DNA from: Rhizobium phaseoli
GTDB taxonomy: Bacteria; Pseudomonadota; Alphaproteobacteria; Rhizobiales; Rhizobiaceae
Reading direction: 5' to 3'
Assembly (NCBI RefSeq): GCF_010668805.1
Contig: NZ_WUFT01000005.1
Coordinates: forward strand, 186,001-250,000
Length of the DNA stretch: 64,000 nucleotides
Part shown: piece after piece, positions 26,202-36,322 of the stretch
Numbering within the stretch: position 1 is the stretch's first letter
Layout: each line of letters starts with the position of its first letter
The notes under the pieces: model-generated
The model's database searches: none
Told to the model about the DNA's origin: nothing
Seen by the model: the letters and a program-made list of their open reading frames with translations, nothing else
Translations under genes and position numbers: made by a program

Positions 26202-26831
26202 ATGAGAAACCCAGTCGATACCGCAATGGCCCTCGTGCCGATGGTCGTGGAACAGACCAACCGCGGTGAACGCTCCTACGACATCTATTCCCGCCTGTTG
26301 AAGGAACGCATCATCTTCCTGACGGGTGCCGTCGAAGACCATATGGCGACGCTCGTCTGCGCCCAGCTTCTCTTCCTCGAGGCCGAAAACCCGAAGAAGG
26401 AAATCGCCCTCTACATCAATTCGCCGGGTGGCGTCGTCACCGCCGGCATGGCGATCTACGACACGATGCAGTTCATCAAGCCCGCGGTTTCGACGCTCTG
26501 CATCGGCCAGGCCGCCTCCATGGGCTCGCTGTTGCTGGCTGCCGGCCACAAGGACATGCGCTTCGCCACGCCGAATTCCCGCATCATGGTGCATCAGCCC
26601 TCGGGCGGCTTCCAGGGACAGGCTTCGGATATCGAGCGCCACGCCCGCGACATCCTCAAGATGAAGCGTCGCCTGAACGAGGTCTATGTCAAGCACACCG
26701 GCCGCACCTACGAGGAAGTTGAAAAGACGCTCGATCGTGACCATTTCATGGATGCCGACGAGGCCCAGACTTGGGGCGTGATCGACAAGGTTCTGACCTC
26801 GCGCATCGAAATGGAAGGCGAACAGGCCTAG
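26202..26831 (+). CDS. clpP: ATP-dependent Clp protease proteolytic subunit
   Basis: A 209-residue serine protease that forms the 14-subunit chamber used with ClpX (next gene) and ClpA. The triad is intact: S106 ([11 protein letters not shown]), H131 (MVHQPSGG) and D180 ([11 protein letters not shown]), each exactly nine positions later than the mature E. coli numbering. The N-terminal [14 protein letters not shown] is the processed/axial-loop region. Rhizobia usually have several clpP paralogues; this is the one linked to clpX-lon. It is preceded by an RpoH-like promoter. Confidence 0.98.
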   Translation: MRNPVDTAMALVPMVVEQTNRGERSYDIYSRLLKERIIFLTGAVEDHMATLVCAQLLFLEAENPKKEIALYINSPGGVVTAGMAIYDTMQFIKPAVSTLCIGQAASMGSLLLAAGHKDMRFATPNSRIMVHQPSGGFQGQASDIERHARDILKMKRRLNEVYVKHTGRTYEEVEKTLDRDHFMDADEAQTWGVIDKVLTSRIEMEGEQA

Positions 26832-26915
26832 TAATTAATAGGGATGGTGTTTTCGTCGCCACAGTTCTATCCCATTTGTGATTGAACAAGGGCTTTCAAC
26901 AGGCGACGAAGACGC

Positions 26916-26960
26916 TAATAGTAACTATTAATGCTATGTTGAATTTTTATGACATAGCAT
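26916..26960. promoter_or_regulatory. Adjacent palindromes in the clpP-clpX spacer
   Basis: TAATAGT-A-ACTATTA (26916-26930) is followed immediately by ATGCTATGT...ACATAGCAT (arms 26931-26939 and 26952-26960). Within them, TTAATGCTATGTTGA resembles the CtrA half-site pair TTAA-N7-TTAA with one mismatch. They may form operator or mRNA structures upstream of clpX; function is unproven. Confidence 0.4.
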
Positions 26961-27132
26961 TCGGCATTCGAAGGGGATTCGTTGCCGCCGGGACCCGGAC
27001 ATGATTGTTGGGCCTGGTTCGTAGCCCCTGAAGCCCTTCTCGGCAAAGGCTCCGGAAACGGAGTGCCGCCAGGAGCTGATAGAGTGGACCGCGATTTCGC
27101 CTTGAAATGCGGCGTGCTGGAAGGAAAGTGAA

Positions 27133-28410
<1,278 letters not shown>

Positions 28411-28436
28411 CCTTTGCGCTTTCGCACGATTATTTT

Positions 28437-28468
28437 GGGGGCTTGCCATTGGCAGGCCCCTTTCTATT
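28437..28468 (+). terminator. Rho-independent terminator of clpX
   Basis: A 10-bp stem GGGGCTTGCC-ATT-GGCAGGCCCC (one G-U pair) followed by TTTCTATTT, 27 bases after the clpX stop. Confidence 0.9.
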
Positions 28469-28832
28469 TGAAAAACCATCCGAGGCACTGTTAGTATTTT
28501 GCCGGTGGGAACCGGAATTGCCTTTGCCGATGTTGGGATGGGGCCGATGTTGCGCAAGGAAGACTGCTTGGCAATGATGCCGTAATTCCGTAAGCCTATT
28601 GTCGGCGTTTGTATTTTAGCCGGGTCGGAAGTGGTAAGCGCCGGTCCAGCCACGCGCTTCATAGTGTCGGTGTTCCGTTGTAATGAAGCTGTCACATCCG
28701 GGGAACGCGGGCGTTAGCGTGGCTTGAAAAGCGTAGTCAGAACCTCCACTTGTAGAACCAAGTGAGAGTGCCGGCCGGTCCCAAGCGGCCGCGCAGAGAG
28801 CCCGGCAACGGGACGATGGAAAGGACTTAAAA
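28469..28832 (+). promoter_or_regulatory. lon upstream region with a possible heat-shock -35
   Basis: CTTGAA occurs at 28723-28728, about 105 bases before lon, in the position of an RpoH -35 element; the sequence 17 bases on (CCACTTG) is a poor -10, so this is tentative. A stem-loop CACTTG-TAGAAC-CAAGTG follows (about 28747-28764). No gene is present in the gap. Confidence 0.35.
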
Positions 28833-31250
28833 ATGACGAAAAAAACGTCTGTAGCGAGCAGCACTGCCTACCCTGTTCTGCCCCTGCGCGACATCGTGGT
28901 TTTCCCGCATATGATCGTGCCGCTGTTCGTCGGACGGGAAAAGTCGATCCGTGCGCTCGAAGAGGTCATGGGTTCCGACAAGCAGATCATGCTGGTGACG
29001 CAGATCAATGCCAGCGACGACGATCCGGATCCGTCAGCGATCCATAAGGTCGGCACCGTGGCCAACGTGTTGCAGCTGTTGAAGCTGCCCGACGGCACCG
29101 TCAAGGTTCTGGTCGAAGGCCGCGCCCGCGCCGAAATCGATACCTATACCAGCCGCGAGGATTTCTATGAGGCGCTCGGCCACGTGCTCGAGGAACCGCA
29201 TGACGATCCGGTCGAACTGGAAGCCTTGTCGCGTTCGGTCGTCTCCGAATTCGAGAGCTATGTGAAGCTCAACAAGAAGATTTCGCCCGAAGTGGTTGGT
29301 GCCGCCAGCCAGATCGACGACTATTCCAAGCTCGCCGATACGGTCGCCTCGCATCTGTCGATCAAGATCACCGAGAAGCAGGAGATGCTGGAAACCACCA
29401 GCGTCAAGGCTCGCCTTGAAAAGGCCCTCGGCTTCATGGAAGGCGAGATTTCGGTCCTGCAGGTCGAAAAGCGCATCCGCTCGCGCGTCAAGCGCCAGAT
29501 GGAGAAGACCCAGCGCGAATACTACCTGAACGAACAGATGAAGGCGATCCAGAAGGAACTCGGCGACGGCGAGGAAGGCCGCGACGAGATGAGCGAGCTG
29601 GAAGAGCGCATCTCCAAGACCAAGCTGTCCAAGGAGGCCCGTGAAAAGGCCGATGCGGAGCTGAAGAAGCTGCGCCAGATGAGCCCGATGTCGGCCGAAG
29701 CCACCGTCGTGCGCAATTATCTGGACTGGCTGCTCGGCATTCCTTGGGGCAAGAAGTCGAAGATCAAGGCCGATCTCAACAATGCCGAGAAGATCCTCGA
29801 AGCCGATCACTTCGGTCTCGACAAGGTCAAGGAGCGCATCGTCGAATATCTTGCCGTGCAGGCTCGCGCCACCAAGATCAAGGGCCCGATCCTCTGCCTC
29901 GTTGGCCCTCCGGGTGTCGGCAAGACCTCGCTCGCGCAGTCTATCGCCAAGGCGACCGGCCGTGAGTATGTCCGCATGGCGCTGGGCGGCGTTCGCGACG
30001 AAGCCGAAATCCGCGGTCATCGCCGCACCTATATCGGCTCGATGCCCGGCAAGGTCATCCAGTCGATGAAGAAGGCGAAGAAGTCCAACCCGCTGTTCCT
30101 GCTCGACGAGATCGACAAGCTCGGACAGGACTATCGCGGCGATCCGTCTTCGGCCCTGCTCGAAGTGCTCGATCCGGCACAGAACTCGACCTTCATGGAC
30201 CATTATCTGGAAGTCGAATACGACCTGTCGGATGTGATGTTCATCACGACGGCGAATACGCTGAATATCCCGGCGCCGCTGATGGACCGCATGGAGATCA
30301 TCCGTATCGCCGGCTACACCGAAGATGAAAAGCGTGAGATCGCCAAGCGGCATCTGCTGCCGAAGGCCATCAAGGAACATGCGTTGCAGCCGGAAGAATT
30401 CTCGGTCAGCGACGACGCCCTGATGTCCATCAGCCAGCACTACACCCGTGAAGCCGGCGTCCGCAGCTTCGAACGCGAACTGATGAAGCTCGCCCGCAAG
30501 GCGGTCACCGAGATCATCAAGGGCAAGACGAAGTCCGTTCATGTGACGGCTGCCAACATCTCCGACTATCTGGGCGTCCCGCGCTTCCGCCATGGCGAAG
30601 CCGAAGGCGAGGATCAGGTCGGCGTTGTCACCGGTCTTGCCTGGACGGAAGTGGGCGGCGAGCTTTTGACCATTGAAGGCGTGATGATGCCGGGCAAGGG
30701 CCGCATGACGGTCACCGGCAATCTGAAGGAAGTCATGAAGGAATCGATCTCGGCGGCGGCCTCCTATGTCCGCTCGCGCGCTGTCGATTTCGGCATCGAA
30801 CCGCCGCGCTTCGACAAGAGCGACATCCACGTGCACGTGCCGGAAGGTGCGACGCCAAAGGATGGCCCCTCGGCCGGCGTCGCCATGGCGACCGCGATCG
30901 TCTCGATCATGACCGGTATCCCGGTGAACAGGCACGTGGCCATGACCGGTGAAATCACCCTTCGCGGCCGTGTGCTGCCGATCGGCGGTCTCAAGGAAAA
31001 GCTGCTCGCAGCGCTTCGCGGCGGCATCAAGAAAGTGCTGATTCCGGAGGAAAACGCCAAGGATCTGGCGGAGATTCCGGATAACGTGAAGAACAGCATG
31101 GAAATCATCCCGGTGTCCCGTATGGGCGAGGTGATCAAGCATGCGCTGGTCCGGCGGCCGGAGCCGATCGAATGGGACGGCACGGTGGAAACACCGGTCA
31201 TCGCATCGGTCGAAGGCCTCGATGAGACGGGCGCCACCATAGCGCATTGA
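28833..31250 (+). CDS. lon: ATP-dependent protease La
   Basis: An 805-residue LonA protease. The N-terminal substrate-binding domain spans about 12-210 and a coiled-coil segment lies near 200-290. The AAA+ module has Walker [13 protein letters not shown] (about 360) and Walker [13 protein letters not shown]. The C-terminal protease domain contains catalytic S680 ([10 protein letters not shown]) and K723 ([14 protein letters not shown]), one position later than E. coli numbering. It degrades damaged proteins and specific regulators; its position in clpP-clpX-lon-hupB is conserved in alphaproteobacteria. It ends with a strong terminator. Confidence 0.98.
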   Translation: MTKKTSVASSTAYPVLPLRDIVVFPHMIVPLFVGREKSIRALEEVMGSDKQIMLVTQINASDDDPDPSAIHKVGTVANVLQLLKLPDGTVKVLVEGRARAEIDTYTSREDFYEALGHVLEEPHDDPVELEALSRSVVSEFESYVKLNKKISPEVVGAASQIDDYSKLADTVASHLSIKITEKQEMLETTSVKARLEKALGFMEGEISVLQVEKRIRSRVKRQMEKTQREYYLNEQMKAIQKELGDGEEGRDEMSELEERISKTKLSKEAREKADAELKKLRQMSPMSAEATVVRNYLDWLLGIPWGKKSKIKADLNNAEKILEADHFGLDKVKERIVEYLAVQARATKIKGPILCLVGPPGVGKTSLAQSIAKATGREYVRMALGGVRDEAEIRGHRRTYIGSMPGKVIQSMKKAKKSNPLFLLDEIDKLGQDYRGDPSSALLEVLDPAQNSTFMDHYLEVEYDLSDVMFITTANTLNIPAPLMDRMEIIRIAGYTEDEKREIAKRHLLPKAIKEHALQPEEFSVSDDALMSISQHYTREAGVRSFERELMKLARKAVTEIIKGKTKSVHVTAANISDYLGVPRFRHGEAEGEDQVGVVTGLAWTEVGGELLTIEGVMMPGKGRMTVTGNLKEVMKESISAAASYVRSRAVDFGIEPPRFDKSDIHVHVPEGATPKDGPSAGVAMATAIVSIMTGIPVNRHVAMTGEITLRGRVLPIGGLKEKLLAALRGGIKKVLIPEENAKDLAEIPDNVKNSMEIIPVSRMGEVIKHALVRRPEPIEWDGTVETPVIASVEGLDETGATIAH

Positions 31251-31292
31251 GTGGCCTCGGCCACATTTATGCCCCATTGGCTGAAAAGACGG

Positions 31293-31324
31293 AAAAAGGC
31301 TGGCGAAAACGCCAGCCTTTTTTG
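31293..31324 (+). terminator. Rho-independent terminator of lon
   Basis: AAAAA, then an 8-bp stem GGCTGGCG-AAAA-CGCCAGCC and seven T residues, 47 bases after the lon stop. The flanking A-run makes it potentially bidirectional. Confidence 0.92.
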
Positions 31325-31455
31325 TGAAAACGTCATGTAGACGCTTGCTTTTCCTTGATTTGCAGGGCTTTTGGGTTCCCGGCGGGCCTGATGATACCTA
31401 TTCGGCGCCTAGCTTATATTGAGTCGTTTCGTACCATTTAGAAAGGGGTGGAAAC

Positions 31456-31731
31456 ATGAACAAGAATGAACTCGTGTCCGCAGTCGCCGAAAAGGCAGGA
31501 CTGACGAAGTCTGACGCGGCTTCCGCTGTTGACGCGGTTTTCGACGTTGTCCAGGGTGAACTCAAGAACAAGGGCGACATCCGCCTTGCAGGGTTCGGCA
31601 GCTTCACCGTTTCTCATCGTGCCGCATCGAAGGGCCGCAACCCATCGACGGGCGCTGAAGTCGACATTCCGGCTCGCAACGTGCCGAAGTTCACGCCCGG
31701 CAAGGGCCTGAAAGACGCCGTCAACGGCTGA
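31456..31731 (+). CDS. hupB: DNA-binding protein HU
   Basis: A 91-residue nucleoid protein. The HU/IHF fold is clear: N-terminal helices MNKNELVSAVAEKAGLTKSD, then the core GDIRLAGFGSFTVSHRAASK and the DNA-minor-groove arm GRNPSTGAEVDIPARNVPKF. Rhizobial HRm/HU proteins have the same length. AGAAAGGGGTGG is the ribosome site for ATG 31456. It has its own terminator, so it is an independent transcription unit. Confidence 0.97.
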   Translation: MNKNELVSAVAEKAGLTKSDAASAVDAVFDVVQGELKNKGDIRLAGFGSFTVSHRAASKGRNPSTGAEVDIPARNVPKFTPGKGLKDAVNG

Positions 31732-31780
31732 TCTGAGATTATCCGCCAGCCGTAAACGAGACCGGCTGTGCAGGATTTGG

Positions 31781-31812
31781 AAAGGGGTTCGGCTTTGCCG
31801 GACCCCTTTTGC
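31781..31812 (+). terminator. Rho-independent terminator of hupB
   Basis: A 13-bp stem (arms 31781-31793 and 31797-31809, one G-U pair, TTT loop) running into TTTT, 50 bases after the hupB stop. Confidence 0.9.
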
Positions 31813-31871
31813 TTTGGGCCCTTTGCTTTGTCGCCCTTGCCGCCATGCAGGCTTTGATTTACGACAGTTCT

Positions 31872-32020
31872 GTTCTCAGGGCGGGGTGAAACTCCCCACC
31901 GGCGGTAAGGGTCTCGGCCCGAGCCCGCGAGCGCTTTCCCAAGCTGTCGCTTGGGAGGGGTCAGCAGATCCGGTGCGATTCCGGAGCCGACGGTTAAAGT
32001 CCGGATGGAAGAGAATGAGT
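31872..32020 (+). promoter_or_regulatory. FMN riboswitch (RFN element)
   Basis: The conserved RFN blocks are in order: GTTCTCAGGGCGGGGTGAAA, CTCCCCACCGGCGGTAA, then AGCCCGCGAGCG, a variable arm (TCCCAAGCTGTCGCTTGGGA), GGTCAGCAGATCCGGTG, CCGGAGCCGACGGTTAAAGT and GGATGGAAGAGAATG. FMN binding should repress the downstream gene. That gene is not a riboflavin biosynthesis gene but a transporter (ribN). Confidence 0.96.
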
Positions 32021-32105
32021 GTCGGCCGTGCGAGGGGCGGGGATCTGCCTTGTCGTTCGAAGCCCGGCCTCATGCGTCCTGATTTGTGCTGGTCCCTGCA
32101 TAATT

Positions 32106-32196
32106 CCCTAAATCGGAATCGATTTAGGGAGGAAATTATGCAATTCAAAGTGCTACAGCGTCCCTTGCGCGTCTGAAAGGACGCGCGGCGCTGTAG
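32106..32196 (+). repeat. Intergenic repeat with two stems between the riboswitch and ribN
   Basis: A 9-bp inverted repeat CCCTAAATC/GATTTAGGG (32106-32129) precedes a long hairpin with outer arms CTACAGCG (32153-32160) and CGCTGTAG (32189-32196) and inner arms GCGCGTC/GACGCGC. I recall nearly identical blocks in many rhizobial intergenic regions, so this is probably a dispersed repeat. It ends 7 bases before the ribN start and covers the likely ribosome site. Confidence 0.6.
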
Positions 32197-32203
32197 GTTC
32201 TGG

Positions 32204-33112
32204 ATGAAAGACATGAATCAGAATTCTCTTGCGGTCGAGCCGTCCCGCGCCGTTGTCGGTGCACTCTGGATGGTCCTTGCCGGCATCGCCTTTTCGCTTC
32301 TCAACGTCGTCACCCAATGGCTGACGATGAAACTTGCCTTTCCCTCGGCCTCGGCAGCCTTCTGGCAATATGGCTTCGCCTTCGCCTTTTCGCTGCCGTT
32401 CCTTCGCAGGCTCGGCCTGGCGGCGATGCGCACGCACTATCCCTGGCGTCACCTGGCGCGCGTCGTGCTTGCGGCGCTCGGCGTCGAGGCCTGGGTCGCC
32501 GGCCTTGCCGCGGTGCCGATCTGGCAGGCGATCGCACTGGTGATGACCTCGCCCTTCTTCATCATTCTCGGCGCCAGGCTTTTTCTGGGTGAGCGCGTCG
32601 GCCCGGCCCGCTGGGCGGCGACCGCAGCCGGTTTCACCGGCGCGATGATCATCCTGCAACCATGGTCGGACGGCTTTGGCTGGGCAGCACTCCTCCCGGT
32701 GCTTTCGGCACTGCTCTGGGGCGCCTCCTCGCTGATCACCAAGAGCCTGACGGGCATCGAACGACCGGAGACGATCACCGTCTGGCTGCTCGTTCTGCTG
32801 ACGCCGATAAACGGCGGGCTGGCGCTTGCGGCAGGCTTTGCAGTGCCGACGGGTGCGACGCTTGCCTTATTCTTACTGGCGGGGCTGCTGACCGCCGCCG
32901 CGCAGTATTTCCTGACACTTGCCTATGCCGCAGCGGACGCCGCCTACGTCCAGCCCTTCGACGATCTGAAACTGCCGCTGAATGTACTGGCCGGCTGGCT
33001 GTTCTTCGGTTATGCCCCGGCGGGCTACCTCTGGCTCGGTGCAGCTCTCATCCTATCCGCCTCGCTGTTCCTCATGCGAAACGAGATGCGACGAGAGCGG
33101 AAACCCGCATGA
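32204..33112 (+). CDS. ribN: Riboflavin transporter RibN (DMT superfamily)
   Basis: A 302-residue protein with ten helices in two EamA repeats (about 18-150 and 165-295). The DMT fold plus the upstream FMN riboswitch identifies it with RibN, the riboflavin importer first described in Rhizobium leguminosarum. EamA proteins are otherwise hard to assign, so the call rests heavily on the riboswitch. ATG 32204 or ATG 32213 could be the start; both lie close behind the CGCTGTAGG hairpin arm. It allows uptake of external flavin in addition to synthesis. Confidence 0.85.
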   Translation: MKDMNQNSLAVEPSRAVVGALWMVLAGIAFSLLNVVTQWLTMKLAFPSASAAFWQYGFAFAFSLPFLRRLGLAAMRTHYPWRHLARVVLAALGVEAWVAGLAAVPIWQAIALVMTSPFFIILGARLFLGERVGPARWAATAAGFTGAMIILQPWSDGFGWAALLPVLSALLWGASSLITKSLTGIERPETITVWLLVLLTPINGGLALAAGFAVPTGATLALFLLAGLLTAAAQYFLTLAYAAADAAYVQPFDDLKLPLNVLAGWLFFGYAPAGYLWLGAALILSASLFLMRNEMRRERKPA

Positions 33113-33313
33113 GGTACGCTGACGCTCTCCCCGGAAAACGGGGAAAGGGGACGTACCATGCGAGAGGTGGGCAGCGAACGGAGAGGTTGCGGCATATCGC
33201 CCCGTTTGCGAGGGACGGGTTGAGACCGTGACTCGACCCGTCTGGTGGCGGCAGCCGAAGGAAGGCCGGTCTCGACTTGCCGCAGCCCTGACAAAAAAAG
33301 CGACGCTCCAACC

Positions 33314-34300
33314 CTACCAGCGCTGATGCACATGCGGCGCGATCAGCCGCGTGTAGATCTCGCGTGTTGCGGCCATGACATCGGCAGCAAGCGGCGCCAG
33401 ATCGGCGGCAGCCGCATTGGCTTTGGCCTGTTCGCCATTGCGGGCGCCGGGGATGACGACAGTGACGGCTTCAGCCATCAGGATCCAGCGCAGCGCAAAG
33501 GCCGCCATGGTGGCGCCCTGAGGCACCAGCTTGCGCACCTCTTCCACCGCTTGCAGGCCGACCTCGAAGGGCACGCCGGCAAAGGTTTCGCCGACATCGA
33601 AGGCTTCGCCGTTTCGGTTGAAATTGCGGTGGTCGTCGCTGGCAAAGTGGGTATCCCGGGTAATCTTGCCGGAGAGAAGGCCGCTTGCCAGCGGCACGCG
33701 GGCAATGATCGCCACGTTCCTGCGGCGCGCTTCCTGGAAGAACAGGTGGTCGGGACGCTGGCGGAAAATATTGTAGATGATCTGGATGCTGACGACGCCA
33801 GGATATTCGATCGCCTTCAGCCCGTCCTCGGCCTTTTCGACGCTGACGCCGTAACCCTTGATCTTGCCGGCCGTCTGCAGCGCGTTCAGGTTCTCGAAGA
33901 CCTCAGGCTGGTAAAACACCTCACGCGGCGGGCAGTGCAACTGCACGAGGTCAAGGCTGTCGACGGCAAGATTCTCAAGGCTGCGGTCGATGAAGCCTTC
34001 GAGGTTGACCTTGGTATAACCTTCGGCGACATGCGGGTTGAGCCGGCGGCCGGCCTTGGTGGCGACCATCGGACGCTGGCCGCCGCGCGCCTTCAGCACG
34101 TCGGCGATGATCTTTTCCGAGCGGCCGTCGCCATAGACGTCAGCCGTATCGATGAAGGTCATGCCGGCATCGAGTGCGGCGTTGAGCGCCGTGCGTCCAT
34201 CCGCCTCGCTGATATCGCCCCAGGAGCCGCCGATCTGCCAAGCGCCGAAGCCGACATTGGTGACGGTGAAAGGCATGCGGCCGAAAGCATGGTGTTTCAT
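33314..34300 (-). CDS. Aldo/keto reductase
   Basis: A 328-residue NAD(P)H-dependent oxidoreductase with a TIM-barrel fold. The tetrad is intact: D and Y in FIDTADVYGDG, K in VATKAGRR, and H in LVQLHCPP. The NADP-loop region is VVIPGARNGEQAKAN. The YajO/Tas-like group is likely; the substrate is unknown. ATG 34300 has GGGAGGA nearby and gives the family N-terminus; upstream codons belong to a RIME-like repeat. It probably is monocistronic. Confidence 0.9.
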   Translation of the reverse strand: MKHHAFGRMPFTVTNVGFGAWQIGGSWGDISEADGRTALNAALDAGMTFIDTADVYGDGRSEKIIADVLKARGGQRPMVATKAGRRLNPHVAEGYTKVNLEGFIDRSLENLAVDSLDLVQLHCPPREVFYQPEVFENLNALQTAGKIKGYGVSVEKAEDGLKAIEYPGVVSIQIIYNIFRQRPDHLFFQEARRRNVAIIARVPLASGLLSGKITRDTHFASDDHRNFNRNGEAFDVGETFAGVPFEVGLQAVEEVRKLVPQGATMAAFALRWILMAEAVTVVIPGARNGEQAKANAAAADLAPLAADVMAATREIYTRLIAPHVHQRW

Positions 34301-34313
34301 GAAAAATCCTCCC

Positions 34314-34419
34314 AATGCATGTTGCCCGGAAGTGTGCAGCGGTTCCGGGACAACGACATGCATAAAAACAAAGGGCTAAAGCGCTTCGCATGAACCAAGT
34401 TCAATGCGGCGCGCTTTAG
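34314..34419 (+). repeat. RIME-like two-palindrome intergenic repeat, copy B
   Basis: First palindrome from ATGCATGTTGCCCGGAAG through GTGCAGCGGTTCCGGG to ACGACATGCAT; spacer AAAAACAAAGGG; second palindrome CTAAAGCGC...GCGCTTTAG. Same orientation as copies A and E. Confidence 0.75.
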
Positions 34420-34549
34420 GTGATGAAAGATATTGGCCTATCAGGCGGACAACTATGCGGCAATTGCCGATCCGGCCTTGATTGGTTGCCTCGATGAAAT
34501 ATCGTTCCGCCACAAGGCTTCAACCGCAATGAATGGAAAAAGAAAGATC

Positions 34550-34951
34550 ATGGAGATCAAACCTGCCGGCTCTCGCCCCTCGATGAAGCCGCCTGCCGAT
34601 TATTTCACCGGCGCGGTCCGTCAGGATCCGCTGATGGAGACGCCCGAACCGGCCCGGATGCGGGCAACCTCGGTCACCTTCGAACCCGGCGCCCGCACCG
34701 CCTGGCATACGCATCCGCTCGGCCAGACGCTGATCGTGACTTCTGGCAGGGGCCTCGTTCAGAGCTGGGGCGGTGGGATAAGCGAGATCCGCGCCGGCGA
34801 CACGGTCTGGTTTTCGCCGGGCGAAAAACATTGGCACGGCGCTGCGGCGGACACGGCGATGACGCACATCGCCATTCACGAGGCGCTGGACGGCAAGCAC
34901 GTCGACTGGATGGAAAAGGTCAGCGACGCGCAATATTCCGGCGAGGTGTAA
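34550..34951 (+). CDS. Cupin-domain protein
   Basis: A 133-residue cupin. The first motif [19 protein letters not shown] supplies two histidines and a glutamine ligand position, and the second motif GEKHWHGAA follows. This fits the quercetinase/carboxymuconolactone-associated cupin group often annotated as cupin domain-containing protein. Metal binding is likely, but the reaction is unknown. The start is uncertain: ATG 34550 gives [11 protein letters not shown], typical of the group, while ATG 34529 is also open. It is flanked by a RIME-like repeat and a convergent methyltransferase gene. Confidence 0.83.
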   Translation: MEIKPAGSRPSMKPPADYFTGAVRQDPLMETPEPARMRATSVTFEPGARTAWHTHPLGQTLIVTSGRGLVQSWGGGISEIRAGDTVWFSPGEKHWHGAAADTAMTHIAIHEALDGKHVDWMEKVSDAQYSGEV

Positions 34952-34957
34952 GCCCGC

Positions 34958-35563
34958 TTAGAGCCGCTTCAGGCAATAGGAAAAATGCGCGTGTGATTCG
35001 ACCGTCAGGAACTCGAATTGCCAGCCGTAATCCTTGCAGAATTTGGTGACCGCCTCGACGACGCCATAGACGATCGGCTTGACCGTATTGCCGGTGCAGA
35101 AATCATGCCCGGCAATGCGTCCCGTCCGCTTCACCTTCTTTTCGCAGAGCAGCAGTTCCTGCCAGGTGAGCTCGAAGGAGTGGTCGGTATCGATATAGGC
35201 CCAGTCGAGGAAATCGTCGGCAAACTCGGCGAGCTTTTCCAGCGATGTGCCTTGCATCAGATGCAGCCGGCCGGCCTCGATTTCGGCTGCGAAATTCGTA
35301 TGGATCGCATCGAGCCCGGAGCTGTAGCGATCCATCGACCAGGGATCGATGAGATAGAGCTGCGCCGGGCGATTCTTTTCCAGGATCTCCGCCGTATATT
35401 CGCCGAAGGCAGCACCCACCTCGACGCCGATGCCGCCGTTCGGGATGCGGTAGAGCAGCTCGCCGCGATCCGGCAGCAGGCGGGCATTTTCCATATGATG
35501 GGCGCTGAGCGGAGTGCGCGGCATGCTCGCCCGGAGCGCCTGCCTGTCTTCACGTGTCTTCAT
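34958..35563 (-). CDS. Class I SAM-dependent methyltransferase
   Basis: A 201-residue protein of the Methyltransf_24 type. Motif I is GIGVEVGAAFGEYTAEIL (about 44-61), the acidic end of strand 2 is LYLIDPWSMDRY, and a strand-4 motif DWAYIDTDHSFE follows. No target-recognition domain is present, so the substrate is unknown; similar proteins are annotated near sugar or secondary metabolism genes. The start is ATG 35563. It converges on the cupin gene with 6 bases between the stops. Confidence 0.85.
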   Translation of the reverse strand: MKTREDRQALRASMPRTPLSAHHMENARLLPDRGELLYRIPNGGIGVEVGAAFGEYTAEILEKNRPAQLYLIDPWSMDRYSSGLDAIHTNFAAEIEAGRLHLMQGTSLEKLAEFADDFLDWAYIDTDHSFELTWQELLLCEKKVKRTGRIAGHDFCTGNTVKPIVYGVVEAVTKFCKDYGWQFEFLTVESHAHFSYCLKRL

Positions 35564-35726
35564 CTCTGATCTCGGGATTGCGGGCGTCTGACGGCCCTGA
35601 TGCGGTCTGCGGCGAACGTAGGAGCAGCGGACCTCGATGACAACCGCATGACGGGAATTTGCTTCTTTCGAACAAATCGCTAAGTTTCACCTGTGGACTG
35701 ACGAGAGCCTCGGGAGGAGCGATTTT

Positions 35727-36086
35727 ATGAGACGCATGTGGCCAGAAGAGTTCAACGCCATCATTAAAGGGGCCGAGGAGGTGATGTTGGAATCACCGGC
35801 CGAGGCCGGCGAAGCACCGCTGCACCGCAAGGCGCTGAAGGCACGCATCAGCATGGCGGATTACGAGCGGATCTGGCCGCTGGCCGAGATGCGCTTTCGG
35901 CTTGGTGAGGAAGCGCTGGAAGGCAAGGCTATCACGCTGATCACCACCAACCCGCACTATCACGCCTGGCACCCGAAGGACGGCGGCAGCGTCGATTCCG
36001 TGTCGGACAGCGGCCGCCATTTCAAGACGGATTATATCGTCGTGCACTTCCTGCTCGACGACGTGAAGGAAACATCCCCGGCCTGA
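35727..36086 (+). CDS. Conserved hypothetical protein
   Basis: A 119-residue protein with no signal peptide or membrane helix. The C-terminal half contains ITTNPHYHAWHPKDGGSVDS, with three histidines, and HFLLDDVKE; I do not recognise the family. A strong GGGAGGAGCG site precedes ATG 35727, which supports it being real. About 40-90 bases upstream is a sequence (GATGACAACCGC, then AAATCGCTAAGTTT) repeated upstream of the glutathione peroxidase gene, so the two may share a regulator. Confidence 0.65.
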   Translation: MRRMWPEEFNAIIKGAEEVMLESPAEAGEAPLHRKALKARISMADYERIWPLAEMRFRLGEEALEGKAITLITTNPHYHAWHPKDGGSVDSVSDSGRHFKTDYIVVHFLLDDVKETSPA

Positions 36087-36110
36087 GAGGTCTAATCCCG
36101 GCACGGGCTG

Positions 36111-36213
36111 TTAAAGCGCATCGCGTCGAATTTGATTCACGCGACGCGCTTTAGCTTTTTATTTTGATGCATGTCGTATCCCGAAACCGCTGCACACGTC
36201 CTGATGACATGCA
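36111..36213 (-). repeat. RIME-like two-palindrome intergenic repeat, copy C
   Basis: Inverse orientation to copies A, B and E: TTAAAGCGCATCGCGTCG...CGACGCGCTTTAG first, then ATGCATGTCGTATCCCGAAA...GACATGCAT. Confidence 0.75.
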
Positions 36214-36322
36214 TTCGGCCACACCGGTGTTTTCTGACGCGGAATTGATTCGGACGCCGATGACAACCGCGGCGAAATCGCTAAGTTTGGCGAATATGTT
36301 CCTATAAAAATTGGAGATTCCC

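Noticed and set aside
28723..28760. A full RpoH promoter before lon
   Set aside because: Only the -35-like CTTGAA is good; the -10 position does not match, so it is kept only as a low-confidence note.
29034..31277. 747-codon leftward open frame opposite lon
   Set aside because: Antisense shadow of lon; composition rich in His/Arg/Asp/Gly as expected for reverse reading of a coding strand.
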